Source: GCA-2748575 sp965222725 (GTDB taxonomy: Bacteria > Pseudomonadota > Gammaproteobacteria > Pseudomonadales > Ketobacteraceae). Taken from it: 64,000 nucleotides of DNA. Positions 54,319 to 63,071 of the stretch are shown piece after piece. Below the pieces are notes generated by a model that saw only the letters and a program-made list of their open reading frames with translations, searched no databases and was not told the origin of the DNA. The stretch covers positions 372,001-436,000 of the forward strand of contig OZ244969.1 of NCBI GenBank assembly GCA_965222725.1, in the 5' to 3' direction. Position 1 is the first letter of the stretch, and each line of letters starts with the position of its first letter. The position numbers and the translations under genes are program-made.

Positions 54319-54349
54319 CAAAAAACCCGCTGATTCAGCGGGTTTTTTG
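54319..54349. terminator. Bidirectional terminator between methyltransferase and ligase genes
   Basis: A perfect 14-bp stem, CAAAAAACCCGCTG (54319-54332) and CAGCGGGTTTTTTG (54336-54349), has a 3-base loop with A/T runs on both strands. Confidence 0.93.
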
Positions 54350-54395
54350 TGGGCTTACTTGGTGAACCAACAACCGTTGGTGTTGCAAGATACAA

Positions 54396-55988
54396 TCAGG
54401 CAGCAGCCAAACGCTCCCGGATAACACGCTTTAATGCCTTGCCGGTAACGCCGATATCGCGATTGGATGATCCCGTTATCAAGCGGCTGATGGCCGGTTG
54501 CTGCTTTTCTGCAAGTGCCTGGTTTATACGTTCCAGCAAGCCGGTTTCGGTTTGGTTATCCCGCAGCTCCACCTCGATCACGGCCTGGTTACTGCCCTGA
54601 TCATCCACCACTTTAACAATAGAACAGTCAAAGATTTCCGGACAGACTTTTAATACCAGCTCTTCCGCCTGGCAGCTGTACAGCACACCCTCTGGCGTGG
54701 CGATAGAGTCTGTGGTGCGATCCACGTGAAAGTAGATACCGTTTTCATCCCGGTAAGCATAATCGCCCGTCAGCCAATAGCCGCCCAAACGATTCTTTTC
54801 AGAAAGCAGGGTATTATTCCAATAGCCCGGTGTAATACTGGCGGCCGCCACACCCAGCAAGCCGACTTCATTGGCACCCAGCTTTTTGCCTTCAGGCGAC
54901 AGAATGGCAACATCCACCCAGTCGAATGGCTGGCCGATTCTGCGGTTAAACTGGGTATCACCGGGCTTATAGATGTTTCTGAACGCGGCAAAGCCCACTT
55001 CGGATGACCCCAGGTTATCAATAAAAATGGAGCCCTTGTAGGTTTTGCCTTTATAGGTGTATCCACCCTGGCTCATCAGCTTTTTGATATGGGATTCATG
55101 GTTGGCATCACCGGTACTCAGCCAGGCACCAATCGATGACAGGTCATAGTAAGCAAAATCAAACCGACACATTTCCACATAGATCTTGGGAAAGGAGGCA
55201 AAGATATCCGGCCGGAACTCTGCAACGGCGTTAAAAATGGCCTGGGGCGATTTCTGTGTCTGCATCTTGATGGTCGCCCCGCGAATCAGATAGGACATCA
55301 TCATCGACATGCCTGAAGCATGAGAATGCGGCAAGGCGTTCAGGAACCGCTCACCAAACTGTTTGTGAATCTGACGTATCACACCGTAGCTGAAGCGTTT
55401 GTGATTGAACTGTACAGCCTTGGGTATGCCCGTCGTGCCGGACGTGTGGCCCAACAGTACCGGATCTTCATCCTGGTGTTGGTAGCGTTCAAGCTTTCCG
55501 TCAAAGCGCGATACGTCGATACAGGCCTTGTCATGAATCACCACAGGGTAAGCGTATTGCATAAACTGCTCTGTCAGCGGCAGATGCATGCCACGGTTGG
55601 TCATTACCATCTTCACGCCCACATTACGGCAGAACTGGGCCACAATACTCAGACTAAGGCCACCATTAATAAACACCGGAATAGCGCCGATACTGTTCAG
55701 CGCCATATAGTGAAGCAGATAGTAAACACTGTCTTCAAAAATCAGGGCCACCGGATCCTTGGGCTCCACACCCTGTGCCCGATACCACTGCGCCAGACGG
55801 TTGGCATAGGCAAAGATGTCGTTACAGGAAAGCGCATCCAGAGAACGCCCCTCCAGATAGCAGGGATCATCCAGCAGTATCACCGGCTGATCCGGGTATT
55901 CATGGTACTGCTCGAGATAATAAAAATAGTTTCCGGCGCCAAATCCTTCAGCACCGCAAATAGTATCAATGGTTTGTTTGGAAAACAT
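54396..55988 (-). CDS. AMP-dependent acyl/aryl-CoA ligase-like enzyme (1)
   Basis: The 530-residue protein belongs to the ANL adenylation superfamily. The phosphate loop is HTSGTTGIPK (181-190), the A5 motif is NLGSSE (325-330), the TGD of A7 is at 407-409, the A8 Arg is 424 and the A10 Lys is 517 in VTGKALKR. It is therefore likely active in forming an acyl-AMP and thioester. The acid is not readable. It is the last gene of a GST-ligase-ligase operon and differs clearly from ligase 2. No acyl-carrier protein is encoded nearby, so CoA is the likely acceptor. Confidence 0.85.
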   Translation of the reverse strand: MFSKQTIDTICGAEGFGAGNYFYYLEQYHEYPDQPVILLDDPCYLEGRSLDALSCNDIFAYANRLAQWYRAQGVEPKDPVALIFEDSVYYLLHYMALNSIGAIPVFINGGLSLSIVAQFCRNVGVKMVMTNRGMHLPLTEQFMQYAYPVVIHDKACIDVSRFDGKLERYQHQDEDPVLLGHTSGTTGIPKAVQFNHKRFSYGVIRQIHKQFGERFLNALPHSHASGMSMMMSYLIRGATIKMQTQKSPQAIFNAVAEFRPDIFASFPKIYVEMCRFDFAYYDLSSIGAWLSTGDANHESHIKKLMSQGGYTYKGKTYKGSIFIDNLGSSEVGFAAFRNIYKPGDTQFNRRIGQPFDWVDVAILSPEGKKLGANEVGLLGVAAASITPGYWNNTLLSEKNRLGGYWLTGDYAYRDENGIYFHVDRTTDSIATPEGVLYSCQAEELVLKVCPEIFDCSIVKVVDDQGSNQAVIEVELRDNQTETGLLERINQALAEKQQPAISRLITGSSNRDIGVTGKALKRVIRERLAAA

Positions 55989-56027
55989 GGCTACACCTTC
56001 CTGTCCGATAGCGTGTAATTGCAGTTA

Positions 56028-57635
56028 TCAAGAAATATCATTCAGTATAAAAAGCAGAGAGTCATCATCCTGGGACGCAGCGTTATTTCTGGCAATGCTG
56101 ACCATTTCCGAGCGAATCACCTTGCCGTTATCGTTGGTGGGCAGGTTATCCTGAAAATAGTAGGCCGTCGGCGCCATGTATTTGGGGAAGTAATCCATAA
56201 TCACTTCATTGATCTCGTTCATAATGGCCTGCTTGCTTTGCTTGGAGGTATCCGCCACCAGGAACAACACTGTTTTGGAGATATTGTCATTCACATAGCG
56301 CGGCACCAGCGCGCACTGACGAACCGCCGGAAAACTGTCAAGCACATACTGCTCAATATTATGGGGAACAACCCACTGACCGTTCAGTTTAAAGGCATCA
56401 TCTTCGCGGCACAGGTAGGTGTACTCTCCAGCCTTGTTTCTGGCAAAGATATCCCCGGTGCGATACCAGCCGTTAAAAAACCGCTCCAGGTTTTTGGCAT
56501 CGTTATTGTGATAGCCAAGGGAAACCGTAGGCCCTTTTACCAGCAGCACGCCCTTTTCCAGGTCGCCATCACGCTCATTTTCAAGATCTACAGGTTCCAG
56601 CTTTACTTCGTACCCCGGTACCGGAACACCGGTTATGCCGGGCTTGGCCTTGCCAGGACGGTTGGAAACAAAGATATGCCCGGCTTCCGTAGCGCCGATA
56701 CCGTCCAGCACTTCCAGGTTATAACGTTCCCGCCACAGCACGAAGGTTCTGGCAGGCAAAGGCGAGCCGGCGGATACCAGTCGGATAGTGTCAGGGCAGT
56801 GGAATTTGAAGACCTCGCCATTCAGGCTGAGGGAATTATAGAGAGTGGGTACGGAGAAGAAGATGGAGGGGCTGAAGGCGCGGATATTTTCGAGGATATA
56901 CTCTGGCTTTGGCCATCGATAATCCAGATAGGCGGTTGCCTGATGATAGAGCGTAAAGAACAGGGAATTCCCCAGACCATAACCAAAAAACATTTTGGCT
57001 GTAGAATAGATTCTGTCCGACTCATTCAGATCAACAATCTGCTGACCGTAATAAACCGCATTCTTCAGCATGCCATGAGCGTGGTGGCGTACTGCCTTTG
57101 GGTTACCGGTGGTGCCGGACGTATACTGCCAGAAATGCTGATCGGCGCCTTTATAAAATTCAGGGTTCGGTTCAAGATGAAAGGCATCACTCAGCTGCAG
57201 GCGCGAATTCACCGAAGGCTCATGCTGGTAAATATCATTAACGACCGTCAGAACATCGGTGTCCTTGTTCATCTGTTTCAGGGTATCCATAATCACCGAC
57301 TGATTGGTGGTTTCATGGATGATGGTTTTGGCACCACTGTCTGAAATAATGTGCTGTAAAGAAGATTCACCCAGGTTGGGATTGGTGGGCACCGGTATGG
57401 CACCTATCCATAAACAGGCCAGGAATGATTCAACAAAGGCCGGTGTGTCAAGCAACATGACCAACACCCTGTCTCCCTTATCGACATGGATGGATTTCAG
57501 ATACTGGGCAATGTGTCCGGTTTCCCGGTACAACTGCTCATAGCTCAGGTACTGGTCTTCCAGCTCGTACGCCGTCTTCTGCGGATCGGTAACCCGCTCC
57601 ATTAAGGTTTTAACAAGGTTGTCGCTGAGTTTCAT
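56028..57635 (-). CDS. AMP-dependent benzoate-CoA-ligase-like enzyme (2)
   Basis: The 535-residue enzyme has the phosphate loop YTSGTTGNPK (171-180), the pocket-lining stretch FFGYGLGNSLFFTLYHQA typical of benzoate-CoA ligases, DGIGATEAGH (A5), TGD at 393-395, Arg410 (LCREDDAFK) and Lys505 (NDNGKVIRSEM). The C-terminal 25 residues are poorly conserved. It likely activates an aromatic carboxylic acid as its CoA thioester. It lies 39 bases upstream of ligase 1 and 13 bases after the GST gene, all on one strand. The exact acid cannot be fixed. Confidence 0.87.
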   Translation of the reverse strand: MKLSDNLVKTLMERVTDPQKTAYELEDQYLSYEQLYRETGHIAQYLKSIHVDKGDRVLVMLLDTPAFVESFLACLWIGAIPVPTNPNLGESSLQHIISDSGAKTIIHETTNQSVIMDTLKQMNKDTDVLTVVNDIYQHEPSVNSRLQLSDAFHLEPNPEFYKGADQHFWQYTSGTTGNPKAVRHHAHGMLKNAVYYGQQIVDLNESDRIYSTAKMFFGYGLGNSLFFTLYHQATAYLDYRWPKPEYILENIRAFSPSIFFSVPTLYNSLSLNGEVFKFHCPDTIRLVSAGSPLPARTFVLWRERYNLEVLDGIGATEAGHIFVSNRPGKAKPGITGVPVPGYEVKLEPVDLENERDGDLEKGVLLVKGPTVSLGYHNNDAKNLERFFNGWYRTGDIFARNKAGEYTYLCREDDAFKLNGQWVVPHNIEQYVLDSFPAVRQCALVPRYVNDNISKTVLFLVADTSKQSKQAIMNEINEVIMDYFPKYMAPTAYYFQDNLPTNDNGKVIRSEMVSIARNNAASQDDDSLLFILNDIS

Positions 57636-57648
57636 TCCTTTGGCCTTA

Positions 57649-58446
57649 TCATTTATCAGTTGCGTGTCTGGGGATGGGGTGTTCTTTAATGCTCGGGTTT
57701 GTTAAGGGTGTTACAAAGATGGACTCGAAGCGCGAAACAAATTCGTATAAATCAGCACGATAAGTGGGGCTGCAGTTACCCAGTTTCGCTTCAGTGACTT
57801 CCGCCAGGCTGGACACCAGCCTGCTCAGAGCCGGGTCTTGTTTAACCGCAAGGGACAATGCACTGTCCCTGAATTCACAAAGCGTATCGACAAGCAGGAA
57901 CAAAGGACCGGCAATTACACCCAGGTATGTATAGTCATCACCCAGCATCAGATCATCAACGGTAAGACTCTGTGCCACCACGGCCAGTTTTTCCGCTGCA
58001 TTTTTCTGGCTTTGTTCGAAATCGGCCTGGTTACCGGTAAGGAAAAAGGTGCGTATATCCGTGTGGATGCTGTCCACATACAAACCCCAACCACGGATTC
58101 TTGCCTTTTCATCGGGACTATGAGGCAGCAGTACGTTCTGTGATATTTCGCTCAGGTATTCGATAATGGAGATTGACTCAAGCAGGACTTTTCCGTTATC
58201 CACCAGCACCGGAATTTTGGCAAAGGGTGTCACTTGCTGCAGCCATTCAGGTTTGTTTTTAAAATCAATAAAAACTTCCTGATATTGAATAGCCATCTGA
58301 TCAAGCAAGAGATAGATTCTTTGGCAATAGGGACAAAGGGGATTTGCCAGCAGCCAGTTACCTTCTGCAAACCGGTTTTCGATGTCGTTATTGATATTGT
58401 TTTTATTTTTTCTGTCTACCAAGATCGCGTCTAACAAAATGCTCAT
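57649..58446 (-). CDS. Glutathione S-transferase-like protein with a CPYC motif
   Basis: The start at 58446 (MSILLDA) gives 265 residues; an ATG at 58473 is an alternative with no better site. A thioredoxin-fold N-domain has LCPYCQRIYLLLDQM (CPYC at 38-41), a glutaredoxin-like dithiol as in omega and lambda type GSTs. The cis-Pro region is FAKIPVLVDNGKVLLESISIIEYL. A helical C-domain follows. Such enzymes reduce or conjugate activated small molecules with glutathione. It opens the ligase operon, divergent from the F420 operon. Confidence 0.8.
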   Translation of the reverse strand: MSILLDAILVDRKNKNNINNDIENRFAEGNWLLANPLCPYCQRIYLLLDQMAIQYQEVFIDFKNKPEWLQQVTPFAKIPVLVDNGKVLLESISIIEYLSEISQNVLLPHSPDEKARIRGWGLYVDSIHTDIRTFFLTGNQADFEQSQKNAAEKLAVVAQSLTVDDLMLGDDYTYLGVIAGPLFLLVDTLCEFRDSALSLAVKQDPALSRLVSSLAEVTEAKLGNCSPTYRADLYEFVSRFESIFVTPLTNPSIKEHPIPRHATDK

Positions 58447-58809
58447 CCTCTGTTCTCTGCCTGCCGGGATCATTCACCATCACTGCACACTGTCCATAGC
58501 CATCACTTTTGCACCCGACAAGTGCGGGCACGCAATGATGTGGTGCAAAAAATACAGCAGGCATAAATACGTTCCATGAATTTTCGGCGACCATTATAGG
58601 TAGGCGCGCAGCCAATAAAATCGCGATCTTTGCTAATAGTGAAATGAATTAATTTCATTTTATCAGTCAGCCTTGATGACTAGCGGGGTAACGTTCAGTT
58701 TGTGAATTTGTTTCAGCAGTCTGTTACAGAAATGTGCGTTGAACTTACATCGCTATCCGTTTGAAATACGCGCTGCTCGAAATATACCAACACAGCAGGA
58801 GGCAAGATT
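58447..58809. promoter_or_regulatory. Divergent control region between GST-ligase and F420 operons
   Basis: No gene is seen in these 363 bases. Toward the F420 operon, TTGAAA (58761-58766), a 16-base spacer and TATACC (58783-58788) form a fair promoter, followed by AGGAGG at 58797-58802. Toward the GST gene the minus strand has TATAAT at 58598-58593, with a weak -35. Between them lies a dyad, TGAAAT (58640-58645) and ATTTCA (58652-58657), separated by 6 bases, a plausible operator that could serve both directions. Confidence 0.55.
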
Positions 58810-59307
58810 ATGTCAGCGCAACCGCAGATCAACCGAATCGGCGTACCTTTTCAGATGAAACCGGAAGACGAAGGTGTGTTACTCCCCTGGTCACGCGCCA
58901 GTGAAAAACTGAAAGACGCCACCGTATACTGGGTGGCATCCACAAGACCCAGCGGTCGCCCGCTAACGGTACCGGTATGGGGCGTATGGTTTGATGAAAC
59001 TTTCTTTCTGAGAGTGAATCCCTATACCCGTTCTCGCAGAAACATTGATGCCAATCCGGAAATCACTATTCACCTGGAAAGCGGTGAAGATGCCGTCATC
59101 TTTGATACAACAGCACATGAAATCAAAGATCCGGAATACAAGCAAAAAGTAGTGGACGCCTTTGACGAAAAGTACAACTTTCCGCAACCCAACGCCATTT
59201 TCTATGCCTGCAAACCGGAAGTTGCCCAGGCACAGCTTTGCCATGGTGTGGGTGAAGATGCAGCCAATGAGTACCGTGCCACCGGCACAAAGTACAAGTG
59301 GACCTGA
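58810..59307 (+). CDS. FDOR-B-type flavin/F420-dependent oxidoreductase
   Basis: The 165-residue protein is of the split beta-barrel fold (pyridoxamine 5'-phosphate oxidase-like). It has ATVYWVASTRPSGRPLTVPVWGVWFDE, RVNPYTRSRRNIDANPEITIHLESGED and the late FYACKPEVAQAQ. Its position as the first gene of an F420 biosynthesis operon makes an F420-binding FDOR-B member more likely than an FMN enzyme. FDOR-B enzymes reduce or oxidise biliverdin, aflatoxin-like lactones or other small molecules with F420. The substrate is unknown. AGGAGG lies 7 bases upstream. Confidence 0.8.
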   Translation: MSAQPQINRIGVPFQMKPEDEGVLLPWSRASEKLKDATVYWVASTRPSGRPLTVPVWGVWFDETFFLRVNPYTRSRRNIDANPEITIHLESGEDAVIFDTTAHEIKDPEYKQKVVDAFDEKYNFPQPNAIFYACKPEVAQAQLCHGVGEDAANEYRATGTKYKWT

Positions 59308-59350
59308 GGGATAACAGGTAACTGACAACGGAACAAGGATATGGTGCGGA

Positions 59351-60031
59351 ATGGAAGAAGATAAAGTATACGCGGTGGTGCCCTTTAAACAGATTGAGCA
59401 GGTTAAACAGCGCCTGCGGCCCATCCTTAACAGTGCGCAGCGTTACCAACTGGCGCTTGCCATGCTGAAAGACGTTCTGGAAGCGCTTTCCCACAGCGAG
59501 AACATTATCAGCACGCTGGTCGTATGCCGGGATTTGCGTTTACAGCATCTGGTGGAAAGCTACGGTGCCAAACTGCTGAGTGTCAATCCGGACAACTGCC
59601 TGAATTCTGCGCTTTCCCAATCCACTCTGATTCTGCAAAGTCAGAATGCTAATCAGATCATGTACGTTCATGCCGACATTCCGTTGTTAGCTTCACCGGA
59701 TATTGATGAGGTGATCGCCGATCACCTTAATTACAACTGCGACCTGACACTGGTGCCATCCAACAAGGACGATGGCACCAATATCATGCTAAGAAAGCTG
59801 CCTTCCAGCCAGCCACTGCGCTATGGCCGGAACAGTTACCGGAATCATCTGAAAGATGCCACGTCCCAAGGCCTGCGGACCCATTCAATCTGCAATCCCA
59901 GAATGGGTTTTGATATCGATACGCCCAAGGATTTTTATCGCTTTCTGTTAAAGGGAATGAACAGTCACACCCACACATCGGCGTGCCTGGAAAGCATCAC
60001 GGATAACGAGAGAATGTATCATGCAGTGTGA
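59351..60031 (+). CDS. cofC: 2-phospho-L-lactate (or phosphoenolpyruvate) guanylyltransferase
   Basis: The 226-residue protein has the CofC/FbiD nucleotidyltransferase layout: N-terminal AVVPFKQIEQVKQRLRPIL, ALAMLKDVLEAL, the metal-binding MYVHADIPLLASPDI, VPSNKDDGTNIMLRKLP and MGFDIDTPKDFYRFL. The enzyme joins GTP to a three-carbon phosphate to make the side-chain donor for F420 (2-phospho-L-lactate, phosphoenolpyruvate or 3-phosphoglycerate, depending on lineage). Which substrate is used here is not readable. A tail of about 20 residues overlaps the FbiC start by 11 bases. Confidence 0.92.
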   Translation: MEEDKVYAVVPFKQIEQVKQRLRPILNSAQRYQLALAMLKDVLEALSHSENIISTLVVCRDLRLQHLVESYGAKLLSVNPDNCLNSALSQSTLILQSQNANQIMYVHADIPLLASPDIDEVIADHLNYNCDLTLVPSNKDDGTNIMLRKLPSSQPLRYGRNSYRNHLKDATSQGLRTHSICNPRMGFDIDTPKDFYRFLLKGMNSHTHTSACLESITDNERMYHAV

Positions 60032-62396
60032 AGCCCCCAAAGAAACACCAGCCGATCCCTGGCTGCTGGAGCAATTGCCTCTGGATGAGTTACTCCAGAT
60101 CGCGCAAGCCAAGCGTGATACCACCTACGGTGCAACGATCAGCTATTCACGCAAGGCCTTTTTGCCCCTGACCAAACTTTGCCGCAATGTTTGCCATTAC
60201 TGCACCTTTGCCAAAACCCCGGGGAAAGTAGACAGCTATTTCATGTCACTGGATGAGATCCATCAGGTGATAAAAACTGCCGAGGAGCAAGGCTGCAAAG
60301 AGGCATTGATTACACTGGGGGAAAAGCCCGAGCTGCGCTACAAGGGCGCTCGCCAGGCATTACAGACAATGGGATTTGATACCACGATCGAATACGTGTG
60401 CCATGTTGCTGACTATATCAATCAACATTCAACACTGATCCCCCATGTTAACGCCGGCTGCCTGACCCGCGATGAGATAAGCGCCCTGAAACAAGTCAGC
60501 CCATCCATTGGCCTGATGCTGGAAACCAGTTCACACCGGCTTGGGGAAAAGGGTATGCCCCACTATGGCTCGCCAGACAAGAACCCGGCAGAGCGGCTGG
60601 CCACCTTGCGAATGGCCGGCGAAGCACAGGTACCCACCACCACCGGCATTCTTATCGGTATCGGTGAAACCCGCCGGGAACGCATTGAATCTCTGCTGGA
60701 AATCAATGCACTGCATCAAGCCTTTGGCCATATTCAGGAAGTCATTGTCCAGAACTTCAGGGCCAAGCCGGACACCAAAATGAAACAGGCGCCGGAGCCG
60801 GACCTGGACGACATTTGCTGGACCATCGCCGTTGCCAGAATCCTGCTGGATAAAGACATCACTGTCCAGGCGCCGCCCAATCTGAACCAGGGCGCGACTG
60901 CCGCACTGATCAGCGCAGGCATCAATGACTTTGGCGGTATTTCCCCGGTCACGCCGGATTTTATTAATCCCGAATGCCCCTGGCCCAATCTGGAAAGACT
61001 GGCAGAAGAGGTAGCCTTTAAGGGCAAGGTGTTAGTAGAAAGATTGTCCGTATTCCCTTCCTTTATCCTGCAAAAGAAACACTGGATTACCGCTGAAAAT
61101 CAGGCCCGGCTGAATGACTTTACCGATGCCGAAGGCTATGCCAAAGAAGGCACCTGGAGCGCCGGAGTTTCCATGGAGATTCCCGCCGACTATCGGCCGA
61201 CAGCAGCCAAATCACACGCAAGTTCTGAGCTGGAATCCATACTGGAAAAAGCCTTTTCTGATAAGCCATTGCACATTCACGAAGTGATACAGCTCTTTCA
61301 GGCCAGGGGTAATGACTATCACCGGGTTTGCGAAGCCGCTAATCAAATGCGAGTTCGTGATGCGGGCAACACCGTTACCTATGTGGTAAATCGCAATATC
61401 AACTACAGCAATATCTGCTATTTCAAATGCGGTTTCTGTTCTTTTTCCAAGGGCAAAGTGAAGGAAAACCTGCGGGAAAAACCCTATGACATGGGTTATG
61501 CCGAAATTGTTAACCGCGCCAAAGAAGCCTGGGACAGCGGCGCCAGCGAAGTCTGCCTCCAGGGTGGCATTCATCCGAATTATGATGGCAATCACTACCT
61601 CACCATTTGCCGTGAAATAAAAGCCGTATTACCGGATATTCATATTCATGCCTTTTCACCACTGGAAGTGTTTCAGGGTGCAGCCACGTTGGGTATTACG
61701 GTTACCAGTTTTCTTAAACAGCTAAAAGCTGCCGGCCTTGGCACCCTGCCCGGCACGGCTGCCGAAGTGCTGGACGACCGGGTAAGAGACATTATCTGCC
61801 CGGACAAGCTTAACTCACGGCAGTGGCTGGATCTGGTGGAAACCGCCCATCAGCTGGGCATTCGCACCACCTCCACCATTATGTTCGGCCACGTGGACAA
61901 TTACGAATCCTGGGCCATTCATTTGTTACGGCTGCGGGATCTGCAACAGCGCACCGGCGGGTTAACCGAGTTTGTACCTTTGCCCTATGTAGGCAATGAA
62001 ACCCCCATCTACAAAAAAGGCCAGGCAAGAAAAGGCCCGGGTTTCCGCGAAGCGGTGCTGATGCATGCTGTATCCCGCCTGGTGTTCGGCAGCCTGCTGA
62101 CCAATATTCAGGCCTCCTGGGTAAAAATGGGTGAAGAAGGCGTCAAGGCCTGCCTGAATGCCGGCGCCAATGATCTGGGCGGCACACTCATGAACGAAAG
62201 TATCACCCGGGCGGCAGGCGCAAAGCACGGTACTCACTGCACCGCAGACAGGCTTCAGGGCTGGATCAGCAGTGCCGGCAGAACACCGTGTCAGCGCACC
62301 ACCAGCTATCGCCTGCTAACCCACAGTGTGGATCCGACGGATCGAAAAATCGGAATCATGCCACCCTATCCCGGCATTAACGTTGTCAGCCTTTAA
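60021..62396 (+). CDS. fbiC: FO synthase, CofG-CofH fusion
   Basis: The 791-residue protein contains two radical SAM domains. The N-terminal CofG-type half has CX3CX2C at Cys54, Cys58 and Cys61 (LCRNVCHYCTFAK). The C-terminal CofH-type half has Cys466, Cys470 and Cys473 (CYFKCGFCSFSKGK). Other landmarks are CLQGGIHPNYDG and FVPLPYVGNETPIY. Together the two halves make the deazaflavin chromophore FO from tyrosine and a flavin-pathway diaminouracil. The order and fusion match FbiC of actinobacteria, slightly shorter than the roughly 850-residue mycobacterial form. Translation is coupled to cofC. A fused FO synthase is notable in a gammaproteobacterium. Confidence 0.95.
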   Translation: MQCEAPKETPADPWLLEQLPLDELLQIAQAKRDTTYGATISYSRKAFLPLTKLCRNVCHYCTFAKTPGKVDSYFMSLDEIHQVIKTAEEQGCKEALITLGEKPELRYKGARQALQTMGFDTTIEYVCHVADYINQHSTLIPHVNAGCLTRDEISALKQVSPSIGLMLETSSHRLGEKGMPHYGSPDKNPAERLATLRMAGEAQVPTTTGILIGIGETRRERIESLLEINALHQAFGHIQEVIVQNFRAKPDTKMKQAPEPDLDDICWTIAVARILLDKDITVQAPPNLNQGATAALISAGINDFGGISPVTPDFINPECPWPNLERLAEEVAFKGKVLVERLSVFPSFILQKKHWITAENQARLNDFTDAEGYAKEGTWSAGVSMEIPADYRPTAAKSHASSELESILEKAFSDKPLHIHEVIQLFQARGNDYHRVCEAANQMRVRDAGNTVTYVVNRNINYSNICYFKCGFCSFSKGKVKENLREKPYDMGYAEIVNRAKEAWDSGASEVCLQGGIHPNYDGNHYLTICREIKAVLPDIHIHAFSPLEVFQGAATLGITVTSFLKQLKAAGLGTLPGTAAEVLDDRVRDIICPDKLNSRQWLDLVETAHQLGIRTTSTIMFGHVDNYESWAIHLLRLRDLQQRTGGLTEFVPLPYVGNETPIYKKGQARKGPGFREAVLMHAVSRLVFGSLLTNIQASWVKMGEEGVKACLNAGANDLGGTLMNESITRAAGAKHGTHCTADRLQGWISSAGRTPCQRTTSYRLLTHSVDPTDRKIGIMPPYPGINVVSL

Positions 62397-62412
62397 CAAC
62401 CGGTAATTAACC

Positions 62413-63063
62413 ATGGAAAAAGCCAACGCATCACCACTGACCGAGATCAGCTCAGAAGCCTTTAACGATCTGAATCTGCTGTCCCGCAAATTTTACAAGG
62501 TGCTCATTGCCGCTGTGTCGCTGGTACTGAATTCGTTACTGCTGGCACTCAAGCTGGTGATTAACACCCTGTACCTGTTGCTGGTAAGAGAAAACGAAAA
62601 AGGCCTGCAGCGCAAACGCATAAACCAGGAAAACAAGGTCGGCGGGTTAATCAAACTGATGGCACGGATTCAGGTATATGTCTTTACCAAAAGCAAAGGC
62701 AAATACATGAAAACCTTTTTCGGTTCGCCGGTAATGATACTGACGACCGTAGGCAGAAAGTCCGGCCAGTTACGCAGCACACCACTGATCTACGTAAAGG
62801 ACGGCGAAAAAGTCATTATTACTGCCTCCAAAATAGGCCACGTGAAGCCACCGGCATGGCAACATAATGTGGAGGCCAATCCACTGGTAGAGGCCCAGGT
62901 GGGAACCCACCGCTCCTACATGGAGGCCAGAAAAGCCACCAAAGAGGAAGAAGAAAATTACTGGCCGGAATTGTTCCGGGTCTTTCCGGAATACCGGGAA
63001 AGCCTGAAGAAAACCCAGGGCATTCGCCACATTCCCATTTTTATCCTTGAACCCAGCCTGTAG
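62413..63063 (+). CDS. FDOR-A deazaflavin-dependent nitroreductase/quinone reductase-type protein
   Basis: The 216-residue protein has a hydrophobic N-terminal segment (VSLVLNSLLLALKLVINTLYLL) that may lie on or in the membrane, then the Ddn-type F420-binding core: TTVGRKSGQLRSTPLIYVKDG, VIITASKIGHVKPPAWQHNVEANP and GIRHIPIFILEP. The relatives are F420H2-dependent menaquinone reductases and nitroreductases of mycobacteria. It is 16 bases after fbiC and 8 before the NADPH:F420 reductase gene, so it is probably a user of the cofactor made by this operon. The electron acceptor, perhaps a quinone, is inference. Confidence 0.88.
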   Translation: MEKANASPLTEISSEAFNDLNLLSRKFYKVLIAAVSLVLNSLLLALKLVINTLYLLLVRENEKGLQRKRINQENKVGGLIKLMARIQVYVFTKSKGKYMKTFFGSPVMILTTVGRKSGQLRSTPLIYVKDGEKVIITASKIGHVKPPAWQHNVEANPLVEAQVGTHRSYMEARKATKEEEENYWPELFRVFPEYRESLKKTQGIRHIPIFILEPSL

Positions 63064-63071
63064 GAATGCAT

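Noticed and set aside
56019..57344. Long plus-strand open frame opposite ligase 2
   Set aside because: It is a shadow of an enzyme with intact adenylation motifs; the translation is low in recognisable structure.
58474..58800. Small open frames in the divergent control region
   Set aside because: None has a ribosome site or recognisable composition; promoter-like elements explain the region better.
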